NCBI GenBank assembly: GCA_029067085.1
Contig: JAIEFE010000025.1
Location: 30,902 to 94,901 of the forward strand
Reading direction: 5' to 3'
Origin: Lachnospiraceae bacterium
GTDB taxonomy: Bacteria > Bacillota > Clostridia > Lachnospirales > Lachnospiraceae
Length of the DNA: 64,000 nucleotides
Numbering within the stretch: the stretch's first letter is position 1; each line of letters opens with the position of its first letter. Under the pieces are notes generated by a model. The model had not been told where the DNA came from and did not search any database. It saw only the letters and a program-made list of their open reading frames with translations. Of the stretch, positions 52,979 to 61,514 are shown piece after piece. The position numbers and the translations under genes were made by a program.

Positions 52979-55012
52979 TTAACGCACCGGTATCTCAAAG
53001 CCGTCTCTTGCAAAAAGCGGTATCTGCTCGATTGGTGCGTCCACCGTGATCCACTGTCCTCCTGGGAACTGCTCACCACTCCATGCGTTTGTCCAGGAAG
53101 CGCCCTTCGGCAGATACACTTTAACGCTCCGGCATCCCGGATCGGTGATTGGAACCACTAAAACATCAGGTCCGAAAAGATACTGAGTCTCCACTTCCCA
53201 ACAGACAGGATCATCGGAGAAATCATAGAACATGGGCCGCATAACAGGTGTTCCTTTTTCATGGGCTTCCTGCATCAGCTTAGCCACATAAGGACGCAGA
53301 CGCTCCCTCAGGTACAGATATTCCGAAAGGATCTCATAAACCTGCGGTGTATAGCTCCATACCTCATTCGGTGCGCCGGAAACACACTCGGCTCCCCCGG
53401 TCGTTCCCTGCTGAGGCTGCAGAGGCCAACGGTAGCCATGAAGCCGCATGACCGGACAAAAACAACCGTACTGGAACCAACGAATCAAAAGCTCATGGAA
53501 AGCGGGATCGTTCACGTTTGCGCCGAAAAAGCCGCCAATGTCAGTCGTCCACCAGGGAATTCCTGCCAATCCCATATTCAGTCCTGCTGCCACCTGATTT
53601 TTCATACTGGGGAAAGAGGACTTGATATCGCCCGACCAAACCAGCGCACCATAGCGCTGCGAACCCGCCCAGGCACAACGCAGCAGATTGATGATATTTT
53701 CCTGTCCCTCCGCCTTCATGCCGTCAAAAAAGGTTTTTGCATACATGACAGGGTAAATATTTCCCACCTGCACATCCGGTCCCAAATGATACCGATAGTT
53801 TTCAAAATCATAAACCGTATACTCCGGTTCCGCTTCATCCAGCCAGAAAACTTTTACCCCTTTCTCATAGTAATTCTTCTTTGCTTTCTGCCAGACATAC
53901 TCCCTTGCCTCAGGATTTGTCGCGTCATAGTGCAGTGTATTTCCCATAACATCCATAGAGATGGGATACCCTGACTCTACCCGGATCAGCAGTCCCTTGT
54001 CCTTCATCTCCTTAAAATTCTCACTTCGGTAATCCACGGTGGGCCAGATGGAAACCATCAATTCAATCCCCATTTCCTTTAATTCCGCGATCATGGCATC
54101 CGGATCCGGCCAATAGGTGAGATCAAATTTCCATTCACCCTGCACGGGCCAGTGGAAAAAATCCACTACGATCACAGAAATAGGCAGTCCCCGTCTTTTA
54201 TATTCTCTCGCCACCTCCAAAAGCTCCTCCTGGGTCTGATAGCGCAGCTTGCACTGCCAGAAGCCCATGGCATAGTCCGGCATCATTGGCACTTTACCGG
54301 TAACATCGGCATAACTTTCTTCTATCTCGGCAGGCGTATCTCCCGCTGTTATCCAATAATCCAGCTTTTTAGCGGAATATGCCTCCCAAGTGGTGATATT
54401 CTTTCCAAAGTTGACCCTGCCCACTGCCGGATTGTTCCACAAGAAGCCATAGCCCAGACTGGAGATCATAAAAGGGACGCTGGCCTGGGAGTTGCGATGC
54501 GCCAGCTCCAGATCTGCCCCTTTCAGATCCAGATAAGGCTGCTGATACTGTCCCATACCGTAAATTTTCTCATTCTGTGTAGATACAAAGCGCATGGTCA
54601 GCCGATAGTCTCCGCCAATAATAGGCTTGAATTCACGCGCTTCCACTTCAAGCGAACTGCAGGTATCGCCGAACATATCTTTGCGGGTGCGTACATATTC
54701 CTCCAGCAGCAGTTCCCCCTTCTGATTATAAAAAGAAAGCTTGCCGATGAGGTTGATCTCTGCTCTGATCTTGCCATTCGTGATCTCGCCGCCATCCTCC
54801 CGGACGACAATCCTGGGCTTGCATTCCTGTACAGGAGGCAATAATGCCCAATCTTCCGACGGCATTTCCGCCAGCTTCGATGCTCTCACCCGAAGACTGT
54901 TCTCTCCCCATGGCTCAATGATCAAACGCTCCGCCTGATAGCGGTAACATAAGGTATTACCCTTTTGCTCAAAATAACCGAATACTTCTTTTACTTCATC
55001 TTGTGCCGCCAT
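52979..55012 (-). CDS. Glycoside hydrolase family 31 (alpha-glucosidase/alpha-xylosidase type)
   Basis: 677 residues, no signal peptide, so cytoplasmic. N-terminal beta domain 'LIIEPWGENSLRVRASK', then the (beta/alpha)8 barrel. Nucleophile D392 in 'VFWLDEAEPEYTVYD' and acid/base D462 in 'ALVWSGDIKSSFPSM' fit GH31. 'DYAMGFWQCKLRYQTQEELLEVA' is the family 'GFxxxxxxY' region. A retaining alpha-glycosidase acting on imported oligosaccharides; alpha-xyloside or alpha-glucoside cannot be told apart. SD AAAGGAG. Encoded with the transporter that most likely imports its substrate. Confidence 0.93.
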   Translation of the reverse strand: MAAQDEVKEVFGYFEQKGNTLCYRYQAERLIIEPWGENSLRVRASKLAEMPSEDWALLPPVQECKPRIVVREDGGEITNGKIRAEINLIGKLSFYNQKGELLLEEYVRTRKDMFGDTCSSLEVEAREFKPIIGGDYRLTMRFVSTQNEKIYGMGQYQQPYLDLKGADLELAHRNSQASVPFMISSLGYGFLWNNPAVGRVNFGKNITTWEAYSAKKLDYWITAGDTPAEIEESYADVTGKVPMMPDYAMGFWQCKLRYQTQEELLEVAREYKRRGLPISVIVVDFFHWPVQGEWKFDLTYWPDPDAMIAELKEMGIELMVSIWPTVDYRSENFKEMKDKGLLIRVESGYPISMDVMGNTLHYDATNPEAREYVWQKAKKNYYEKGVKVFWLDEAEPEYTVYDFENYRYHLGPDVQVGNIYPVMYAKTFFDGMKAEGQENIINLLRCAWAGSQRYGALVWSGDIKSSFPSMKNQVAAGLNMGLAGIPWWTTDIGGFFGANVNDPAFHELLIRWFQYGCFCPVMRLHGYRWPLQPQQGTTGGAECVSGAPNEVWSYTPQVYEILSEYLYLRERLRPYVAKLMQEAHEKGTPVMRPMFYDFSDDPVCWEVETQYLFGPDVLVVPITDPGCRSVKVYLPKGASWTNAWSGEQFPGGQWITVDAPIEQIPLFARDGFEIPVR

Positions 55013-55042
55013 AATATCTTATACTCCTTTTCCTATTTCTTC

Positions 55043-55879
55043 TTAATCTTTCACCGCACCTGCTGTCAGACCGCCTATGATATACTTTTGCAGGAAAATA
55101 AACAACAGGATGACCGGAATCACCAGGATCGTTCCATAAGCCATGATACAGTTCCATTTTGTACCATAGGCATTCTGGAATTTATAGATATTCGCTGTCA
55201 AGGGCCGCATCTCCGCGCCTACATTAAAGGTCATGGAGAATACCAGATCGTTCCACCCATTAAGGAAAGAAATAACAATAATGGTGATGATACCGGTCTT
55301 AACTGCCGGGATCATGACAGAAATAAAAGCCCGCAAAGAGTTACAGCCATCCAGCCGTGCAGCCTCATCCAATGCTACCGGCACGCTCTTAAAGTATGGG
55401 CGCAGGGTAACGATCGCAAAAGGAATCGAAGTTGCCGCAATTGCCACCGGTGCCGCAATATGGCTTCCCAGCAGTCCGATCTTATTAAAGATCAGGTACA
55501 TAGGCGTCAGCGTCAGAGAAGCCGGCAGCATCTGGGATACCAGAAAGGTCAACAGGAACACATTACTGCCCGGCACCTTGTAACGCCCCATACCGTAGGC
55601 AGCGGGGACACCCAACACCAGTGTAATGAGCATGGTGCACGCCGCATTGATAAAGCTGTTGCGCAAAGACAGTAAAAAAGTCGCATCTGTCAGATTTACC
55701 AGCCAGGGATCAAATGTAAATTCGTGTGGAAAATAGGTCAGCACCTTACCAAAAGTCTCTGCATCGGACTTGAAAGAAATCTGAGCCAGCCAGTAAATCG
55801 GAAAAAGAAAGATGATTGCAATAATGATCGCTATAACAGAGTTAAAGAACTCCTTTTTTCCCACTCTTGTTTTAAACAT
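55043..55879 (-). CDS. Sugar ABC transporter permease (MalG type)
   Basis: 278 residues from the ATG at 55879: AGGAGG lies 9 bp before it, and another ATG 3 codons up is too close to that site. Six hydrophobic helices; the EAA loop 'ALDEAARLDGCNSLRAFISVMIPAVKTGI' contacts the ATPase. Together with the MalF-type gene it forms the membrane channel of a CUT1 importer. The ATPase gene is absent from the locus, so a shared MsmK-like ATPase encoded elsewhere is expected. Confidence 0.94.
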   Translation of the reverse strand: MFKTRVGKKEFFNSVIAIIIAIIFLFPIYWLAQISFKSDAETFGKVLTYFPHEFTFDPWLVNLTDATFLLSLRNSFINAACTMLITLVLGVPAAYGMGRYKVPGSNVFLLTFLVSQMLPASLTLTPMYLIFNKIGLLGSHIAAPVAIAATSIPFAIVTLRPYFKSVPVALDEAARLDGCNSLRAFISVMIPAVKTGIITIIVISFLNGWNDLVFSMTFNVGAEMRPLTANIYKFQNAYGTKWNCIMAYGTILVIPVILLFIFLQKYIIGGLTAGAVKD

Positions 55880-55880
55880 A

Positions 55881-56774
55881 CTAATCATCCTCCTTTGACA
55901 ATAAATGCAAATAGAACAGACCTACGATAAACAAACACACGAAAAGTACCATTGCCACAGCAGAGCCCTTGGAAAACTGGAACTGCGTAAAGGATAACAT
56001 ATAGGAATAGGTACCCAAAACGTCTGTGGAATTCAATGGTCCGCCTGCTGTCATAATGTACATCAGGTCAAAGGCGCGGAACGTATAGATGAATCCCAGC
56101 ATCAAAACAGCGAGCATGGAACCTTTCATCATCGGTAGTGTAATAAATACAAAGCGTTGTCCCCAGTTTGCGCCGTCAATGGATGCGCTCTCATATACCT
56201 CACCGGAGATACTTGTTAAACCGGAAATGAGCAGCAGCATATTGAACGGGATACCTACCCAACAGTTCATGATAATGACTGCAATCAGAGCTGTTGATGT
56301 ATTCACCAGCCATTCGGGACCTGTAATCCCGATCTTCGAAAGCAGATTATTGATCAATCCCAGATTGGAAAAGATGTTCTTGCCGAGCAGACCGGTAACA
56401 GCCATCGGCATCATATAACTGACCAAAACCATACCCCTGATCGGTCCTGACAGCCTGAATTTCTGATAAAAAAATATAGCAAAAGCAAAGCCGATCGTAA
56501 ACTGGAAGATCAGACAGGCAATCGTAAAGACAAACGTATTTTTTATTACCAGCAGGAATGTATCGTTTTGAAACAACTCAATATAGTTTTGCAATCCGAC
56601 AAATACAGAGCCGCCTTTTGTCAGATTTTTTACATTCACATTTTTGAAGCTTAAAAAAACGTTATATATCAGCGGGTAACCCAACACCAGCAGCATATAC
56701 AAGAACGCAGGCAAAATAAAGCCGTAAGCTTCCCGCCTTTTCCTTTTGTCTATGGAAAGTTGCTTTCCTTTCAA
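55881..56774 (-). CDS. Sugar ABC transporter permease (MalF type)
   Basis: 297 residues from a TTG start at 56774, chosen because AGGAGG lies 7 bp upstream; the open frame extends 20 codons further into the intergenic hairpin region. First helix 'EAYGFILPAFLYMLLVLGYPLIYNVF', six helices in all, and an EAA-like loop 'EVYESASIDGANWGQRFVFITLPMMKG'. The stop lies 1 bp from the next start. It follows the binding-protein gene by 132 bp that hold a strong hairpin. Confidence 0.93.
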   Translation of the reverse strand: MKGKQLSIDKRKRREAYGFILPAFLYMLLVLGYPLIYNVFLSFKNVNVKNLTKGGSVFVGLQNYIELFQNDTFLLVIKNTFVFTIACLIFQFTIGFAFAIFFYQKFRLSGPIRGMVLVSYMMPMAVTGLLGKNIFSNLGLINNLLSKIGITGPEWLVNTSTALIAVIIMNCWVGIPFNMLLLISGLTSISGEVYESASIDGANWGQRFVFITLPMMKGSMLAVLMLGFIYTFRAFDLMYIMTAGGPLNSTDVLGTYSYMLSFTQFQFSKGSAVAMVLFVCLFIVGLFYLHLLSKEDD

Positions 56775-56814
56775 AGTCTTCCCTCCTTTTAATATAGTTT
56801 TCCGCCTATAAACG

Positions 56815-56874
56815 AAGACACTGCGATGTTCCACCGGATGCTTTCAGCATAAGCGGCGGGCACCGCAGCGTCTT
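56815..56874 (-). promoter_or_regulatory. Large hairpin between binding-protein and permease genes
   Basis: Arms AAGACGCTGCG (56864-56874) and CGCAGTGTCTT (56815-56825) form a stem with one G-U pair, 38-nt loop with further internal pairing. No T run follows. Hairpins here in sugar operons stabilise the upstream mRNA so that more binding protein than permease is made; that role is inferred. Confidence 0.55.
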
Positions 56875-56906
56875 TGTTATATATGATACAATACCTTATA
56901 AAGGTT

Positions 56907-58283
56907 TTATGGAAGCGGTGTCTCCGCTACGATAGGTGCAATCGTTTCCATCGCTTTTGACAATGCATCCGCAGGATCTGTACCATCTACAAATACAGCC
57001 TGTGCTGCCGTGTAGATTGCCTCACCGATCGTAGGCCACTCCGGATGAGGTCCACGAGCCTGTGCATAATTCATCTCATCTACGAATACAGCGAAACCAT
57101 CCTGCTCATAGTCATAGTTTGCAACGGAGTCGGAACGGGTTGGGATCTTACCTGCTGTCACAGCCCACTCGCCCTCTTTCTCCTTAGAGCACAGCCATTT
57201 TAAGAAATCTACGCAAGCCGCTTTATTGTCAGCGCCGGTGCAGATACCAAAGTTCTCACCGCCGATGGTGGAGGTGGAAGTTCCCGTACTGCCGGTAGGA
57301 AGCAGACAAAAATCATACTCGAAAGCGCCGTTGATATCACCCGTCATCGCCAAATGCCATGTACCTACTTCACACATAGCAGCTTTGCCGGCTACAAACT
57401 GGTTGAACGCATCCGACTGTGTCCAGTTAACGCTCTCCTTACTCATACTGCCGCTCGAAATTAAATCACCCAGAACGCCCAGTCCGTGCACTGCGGAGTC
57501 CGCTGTCAGATTATCTACGTTAACACCCGCTCCGTTATAATTGGAACGAAGCCATGGAATGATCTGGAAAGTACCCTCTTCTGTTGAGATACAGCACATA
57601 GCAAAACCGTATACGCCGTTAGCCGTGTCTGTCGTCGCAGCCGCCATCTCCTGGAACTCATCTACGTTGGTCGGCATATGATCGTAACCTGCTGCCTTCA
57701 ACAAGTCCATATTGCAGGCAAGCGCAAGACAGTTACTGTTCTGCGGCAGTCCGTAAAGGTTGCCGTCGGAATCCATACAGGAACTGAGAGGACCCGGATA
57801 GAACTTATCCAGCTCGCCCCATGCATTCAACTCCGCCGTGATGTCCTCAAACACTCCCAGCGAAATATAGGAAGCCATATCCGGAGAGTCTACCATGCCG
57901 ATATCCGGAAGTTCGCCTGACAGCGCACCAATGGTATACTGGTTCATCAATTCTTCACGGGAAACGTAGGTAGCCGTAATGTGAATATCGTTTTGCAACG
58001 TGTTGTATTCATCAACCCACTCAATGATAGCCTCCTTATCATTGGAAGCATCAAAATAATGCCAGAGTTCAACCTCCGTGGCGGAGCCGGAAGCAGAACT
58101 ATCAGCCGCCGCTTCGGTGTTTGACGAATCTGCTGCAGGTGCAGCCGGTGTGTCAGCGCTTTCCTGTGCTGCGCTGCCGCTGTCAGTGTTGCTGTTGTCA
58201 GTGCTGCCTGCACTGTTGCCGCCGCAGGCAACCAGAGAGAGACACATCGCACCTGTCAACATAAGTGCTAAAATCTTTTTCAT
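56907..58283 (-). CDS. Sugar ABC transporter solute-binding lipoprotein
   Basis: 458 residues. Lipoprotein signal with lipobox SLVACGG (Cys near 20), then a Ser/Ala/Thr/Asp linker, and a family 1 binding fold starting 'EVELWHYFDASNDKEAIIEWVDEYN'. 'FNQFVAGKAAMCEVGTWHL' and 'VDFLKWLCSKEKEGEWAVTAGKIPTRSD' are typical of oligosaccharide-binding proteins. It captures sugar for the two permeases encoded downstream. AAGGAGG lies before the ATG. The promoter carries an inverted repeat just after the -10 box. Confidence 0.94.
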   Translation of the reverse strand: MKKILALMLTGAMCLSLVACGGNSAGSTDNSNTDSGSAAQESADTPAAPAADSSNTEAAADSSASGSATEVELWHYFDASNDKEAIIEWVDEYNTLQNDIHITATYVSREELMNQYTIGALSGELPDIGMVDSPDMASYISLGVFEDITAELNAWGELDKFYPGPLSSCMDSDGNLYGLPQNSNCLALACNMDLLKAAGYDHMPTNVDEFQEMAAATTDTANGVYGFAMCCISTEEGTFQIIPWLRSNYNGAGVNVDNLTADSAVHGLGVLGDLISSGSMSKESVNWTQSDAFNQFVAGKAAMCEVGTWHLAMTGDINGAFEYDFCLLPTGSTGTSTSTIGGENFGICTGADNKAACVDFLKWLCSKEKEGEWAVTAGKIPTRSDSVANYDYEQDGFAVFVDEMNYAQARGPHPEWPTIGEAIYTAAQAVFVDGTDPADALSKAMETIAPIVAETPLP

Positions 58284-58332
58284 GTTGTTTCCTCCTTCAT
58301 ATTATTGGGGTGAGACAGATATATCAGCAATT

Positions 58333-58371
58333 TGTACATATATATTCACGTCTCCGCCTCTTATATGTACA
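58333..58371. repeat. Inverted repeat at the start of the sugar operon
   Basis: Perfect 10-bp arms TGTACATATA (58333-58342) and TATATGTACA (58362-58371) with a 19-bp spacer. The right arm touches the -10 box of the binding-protein promoter, so the repeat covers the transcription start and early leader. It could be an operator or a 5' stem-loop in the mRNA. Confidence 0.6.
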
Positions 58372-58398
58372 CATTACCATCGATCCCCTTAATTGCAA
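58371..58398 (-). promoter_or_regulatory. Promoter of the sugar-binding protein gene
   Basis: Minus strand TTGCAA (58393-58398), 16-bp spacer, TAATGT (58371-58376). About 85 bp before the ATG. Activation by the YesN-like regulator encoded upstream is expected by analogy. Confidence 0.5.
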
Positions 58399-58514
58399 AC
58401 CCAACATTTTAAGATACTTCCAAATTTCTGGTATAATATTTTAATATTTTGGCGAAAATTTTAATATCATTTTCTCAAATAGTATCTGAAGGAAACAACA
58501 TCCTGAACGCCTCA

Positions 58515-59267
58515 TCAATCTCCTTTACACTCATAGAGGTACTCTGTAGGACTTTTTCCGGTCACCTTGCGAAATACCTGATTAAAATATTTCGCATCCG
58601 AAAACCCGACTGCATAGGGAACATCCTTCCGGTCACAGCTGCCGTCCCGATACAGCTCCAGAGCCTGCTGTATCCGATAGGTGCGCAAGAAGGAAGAAAA
58701 GGTTTCTCCGATATTTTTAGAAAACAGATAACTGAAATACTCCGGGCTGATTCCCAACCCTTCAGCAAGTTCCCGCTGATTGATCTTCCCCGCATAACAA
58801 TTCTGAACCACATCCAGCGTGCGAAGGATGAGCGGATGTGCCTCCGGATATTTCTGCCTTAAACTCTGTGTCTGCTGGACGACATATCCTGTGCCCCCGC
58901 TAATTCTCTGCTGCAGCCTGTGCAGCGTCCGCTCTATATCCTCCCTGGTCACCGGTTTGAGAACATATTCCGCAACTCCAAGAGAAATAGACTGACGGGC
59001 CAATTCAAAATCAGCATACGCGCTGATGACCACAAATTCAGTGGGAAGATGTCTGTCGCGGACAGCCTGGATCAAAGCGAGGCCATCCAGAATCGGCATT
59101 TTAATATCTGTAAACACCACATCCGGCTTAAGCCGCAGGATCATGTCAAGCGCCACCTGACCGTTTGCTGCCTGGCCGATCAGCTCATAATCTCCCGAAA
59201 GGGTACCCAAAAGCTTACTAAGCCCTTCTCTGGCCCTCTGCTCATCCTCTGCGATCAATATTTTCAT
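58515..59267 (-). CDS. YesN-like response regulator with AraC DNA-binding domain
   Basis: 250 residues from the ATG at 59267; GGGAGGAGG lies before it, and the start overlaps the kinase stop by 4 bp. Receiver with acidic residues in 'LIAEDEQRAREGL', D54 in 'VVFTDIKMPILDG' and K in 'EYVLKPVTRED'; C-terminal AraC helices 'NQRELAEGLGISPEYFSYLFSKNIGETFSSFLRTYRIQQALEL' and 'VPYAVGFSDAKYFNQVFRKVTGKSPTEY'. Controls, most likely, the sugar operon that starts 230 bp downstream. Confidence 0.94.
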   Translation of the reverse strand: MKILIAEDEQRAREGLSKLLGTLSGDYELIGQAANGQVALDMILRLKPDVVFTDIKMPILDGLALIQAVRDRHLPTEFVVISAYADFELARQSISLGVAEYVLKPVTREDIERTLHRLQQRISGGTGYVVQQTQSLRQKYPEAHPLILRTLDVVQNCYAGKINQRELAEGLGISPEYFSYLFSKNIGETFSSFLRTYRIQQALELYRDGSCDRKDVPYAVGFSDAKYFNQVFRKVTGKSPTEYLYECKGD

Positions 59268-61123
59268 ATGACATCCTCCTCCCGATCCGTCTTCGGAATA
59301 GGCAGCCAGAAGGTAAAGCACGTACCATTCCCTTCCGACGTTTCCATTTTGACCTCAAACCGCTCTCCAAAATACATCCTCATTCTTGTAACAACATTTT
59401 GTATGCCGATTCCGGAACCGGTGCCCGTCAGCTTTAACGTTTTCCCCTTTTCCAGAGCTCTTTTGAGTTTCAGGCTGATCTCCGGCCGGATACCGCAGCC
59501 GTTATCCCGGATCTGAATGACAAACCGATCCTCCTCCGCATGTCCGGTGATACAGATCAAACCGCCCTGTTCTATATTCTCAAAGCCGTGCAGGATCGAG
59601 TTCTCCACAAAGGGCTGCAAGAAAAGCTTACAGCAGGGCCACTCATCATACTCCGACGGAAAGTTGATCTCATATTCAAATCGATCCATCAATCGATATT
59701 TCTGAAGACGAAGGTACTGCTGCACCCACTCTATCTCCTCTCCCAAGGTGACATATTCAGTCTTACGCGAAAAAGTATAATGCAGGATATTGGCAAGACT
59801 TTTCAGCAATCCCGAAACCTCATCATTCCCGGCCTCCATCACATTATAGTTGATCGCATTTAACGTATTGCAGATAAAATGGGCATTGATCTGGGATTCC
59901 AACGCCTCTCTCTCCGCTTGATTCCGCAGCTTGACAGATTGCATTTTCTCCGCAAAGGAACGCTGCGTCTCCTGCTTTTGCTGATTAAGCGTGTCCACCA
60001 TATCGTTATATTCAACCGCAAGCTGCCAAAGCTCATGACTGCCCTGAATCTCAATCTTTTGATTGAGATTACCTGCACGTATTTTTTCCATAGCTTCCCG
60101 TATGGAGGTGATCGGCGCCAGGATCCTACGTACCAACAGCTGCCATAAAAGCCCGCACAACATCAATAAAATGATATAAAAAATCAGACCCTGCCTGTAC
60201 ATCAGATTCACATCGTTACGCATATTGTCAGTATCGATTAGTATATGTGCATTCCAGCCGAAATACTCAAGCGGCTGATGCAGCTCCATCGCTGATGTCT
60301 CCCGCAGGTAATCTTCCTCCGGCATTCCGATATATTGTTTATTCGTATGATAAATGATGATACCATCCCGATCTGTCAGGTAACCGTATGTATAATCCTG
60401 ACGGCTGTCATCCACAAGACCACTGGACTGCGCGATACTATCCAATCTGAAAGAAAATACGATGACCTGAGAAACGTTATCAAAACTGGTATTTGCGCCC
60501 ACCAAGGGCAGCGCAACATGAATCAATGTCATATCCGGCAGCCCCGTATGAAAAGCGGGCTGCGTACTGATACAGTAACGTCCCACCATATCATACTCCA
60601 AACGCTCCATCACATCGCTGTAAAGTCCTTCCAACACCTGTAGATTCTCACCAACCCAGAAGTTGGTATATCCGCTGCCTGTCCAGTAACGCCCGTATTC
60701 TTTTAACAGACCTTCCTCCGTAACGATAGACACCGCCGCAATGTCCCCGGCATAATGAGAAATACTTGTCAGTTCGGAAGTCAGATCCCTCTGCGACTGG
60801 GTGCGGCTGCTGCCTCCGTTCTCCGCGGCATTTTTTACAACACCATACAGCTTTTTATTGATAGCCGCCTCACTGCCTACATGGAGTGCATCAAATAATA
60901 AACCATTCAGATTTTTGGATGATACAGACAGCATTGACTGTTCACTTTTCCAAGTCTCATCAACAAGATAGTTAAAATATTCGTTTTTGAGATAATTCTG
61001 AAAGATGATTGCCAACCCCAGAAAGAACAGGATCATAGAGCCGGTCAGAGCCACCCAGATATGCGACTTGGCGTACTGTATCAGCCGGCTCCATGCTCTC
61101 TTCCATTTCCCAACGCTATGCAT
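59264..61123 (-). CDS. YesM-like sensor histidine kinase
   Basis: 619 residues from the ATG at 61123 with AAGGAG upstream; the frame is open 36 codons further but without a ribosome site. Helix 1 (about 22-42), an extracellular dCache-like domain (about 45-310), helix 2 (about 318-340), HAMP ('APITSIREAMEKIRAGNLNQKIEIQG'), then His_kinase domain with 'REALESQINAHFICNTLNAI' (H near residue 415) and an HATPase with 'PFVENSILHGFENIEQGGLI' and 'IRDNGCGIR', 'GTGSGIGIQNVVTRM'. Senses probably a sugar or its binding protein and phosphorylates the YesN partner. Confidence 0.94.
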   Translation of the reverse strand: MHSVGKWKRAWSRLIQYAKSHIWVALTGSMILFFLGLAIIFQNYLKNEYFNYLVDETWKSEQSMLSVSSKNLNGLLFDALHVGSEAAINKKLYGVVKNAAENGGSSRTQSQRDLTSELTSISHYAGDIAAVSIVTEEGLLKEYGRYWTGSGYTNFWVGENLQVLEGLYSDVMERLEYDMVGRYCISTQPAFHTGLPDMTLIHVALPLVGANTSFDNVSQVIVFSFRLDSIAQSSGLVDDSRQDYTYGYLTDRDGIIIYHTNKQYIGMPEEDYLRETSAMELHQPLEYFGWNAHILIDTDNMRNDVNLMYRQGLIFYIILLMLCGLLWQLLVRRILAPITSIREAMEKIRAGNLNQKIEIQGSHELWQLAVEYNDMVDTLNQQKQETQRSFAEKMQSVKLRNQAEREALESQINAHFICNTLNAINYNVMEAGNDEVSGLLKSLANILHYTFSRKTEYVTLGEEIEWVQQYLRLQKYRLMDRFEYEINFPSEYDEWPCCKLFLQPFVENSILHGFENIEQGGLICITGHAEEDRFVIQIRDNGCGIRPEISLKLKRALEKGKTLKLTGTGSGIGIQNVVTRMRMYFGERFEVKMETSEGNGTCFTFWLPIPKTDREEDVI

Positions 61124-61183
61124 CCGCTGCTCCTTCCCTCTTGATACCCTAAATTGCTCTGTTAAAACAGATATACTGATGCA

Positions 61184-61212
61184 AGTATAGCAAGAATCTC
61201 CGTCCTTTTCAA
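61184..61212 (-). promoter_or_regulatory. Promoter of the YesMN genes
   Basis: Minus strand TTGAAA (61207-61212), 17-bp spacer, TATACT (61184-61189), 61 bp before the ATG at 61123. Confidence 0.65.
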
Positions 61213-61300
61213 CTTTCCATGGACAAGACACGCCATACCAATCTGATCCTCGAAAATGAAATAGATATGTGATCCATCAGAGTGGGAAGACTTGACAAAG

Positions 61301-61335
61301 AAAACCGGCAACTGCTGTCCGCAGTTGCCGGCTTT
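61301..61335 (-). terminator. Terminator after tRNA-Glu
   Basis: A perfect 12-bp stem, CCGGCAACTGCG / GCAGTTGCCGG-type (61305-61331, short GACA loop), followed on the minus strand by TTTTCTTT. A T-rich run also follows on the plus strand. It lies 35 bp past the tRNA. Confidence 0.8.
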
Positions 61336-61365
61336 CTTTTGGGTTGGGCTGTTCAAAACAGTCAA

Positions 61366-61437
61366 CAGCTCGTAGGGGAATCGAACCCCTGTTTCCGCCG
61401 TGAGAGGGCGGCGTCTTAACCGCTTGACCAACGAGCC
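61366..61437 (-). tRNA. tRNA-Glu (anticodon CUC)
   Basis: Minus strand from 61437: acceptor GGCTCGT, D arm with AAGCGGTTAA, anticodon arm CCGCC-CTCTCAC-GGCGG with anticodon CTC (Glu GAG), T arm AGGGG-TTCGATT-CCCCT, acceptor ACGAGCT and discriminator G. CCA is not encoded. The first acceptor pair is G1-U72, while G2-C71 is a Watson-Crick pair. Closed by promoter and terminator on both sides, so it is a single transcript. Confidence 0.95.
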
Positions 61438-61456
61438 ATCTGATTGACACTTGCTT

Positions 61457-61485
61457 ATTCTATTATATTTTCAGAAAGAATGCAA
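61457..61485 (-). promoter_or_regulatory. Promoter of tRNA-Glu
   Basis: Minus strand TTGCAT (61480-61485), 17-bp spacer, TAGAAT (61457-61462). The start of transcription would be a few bases before the mature tRNA end at 61437. Confidence 0.65.
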
Positions 61486-61514
61486 GTCTTTTTTTAAATT
61501 TTATTTTTAATTTT

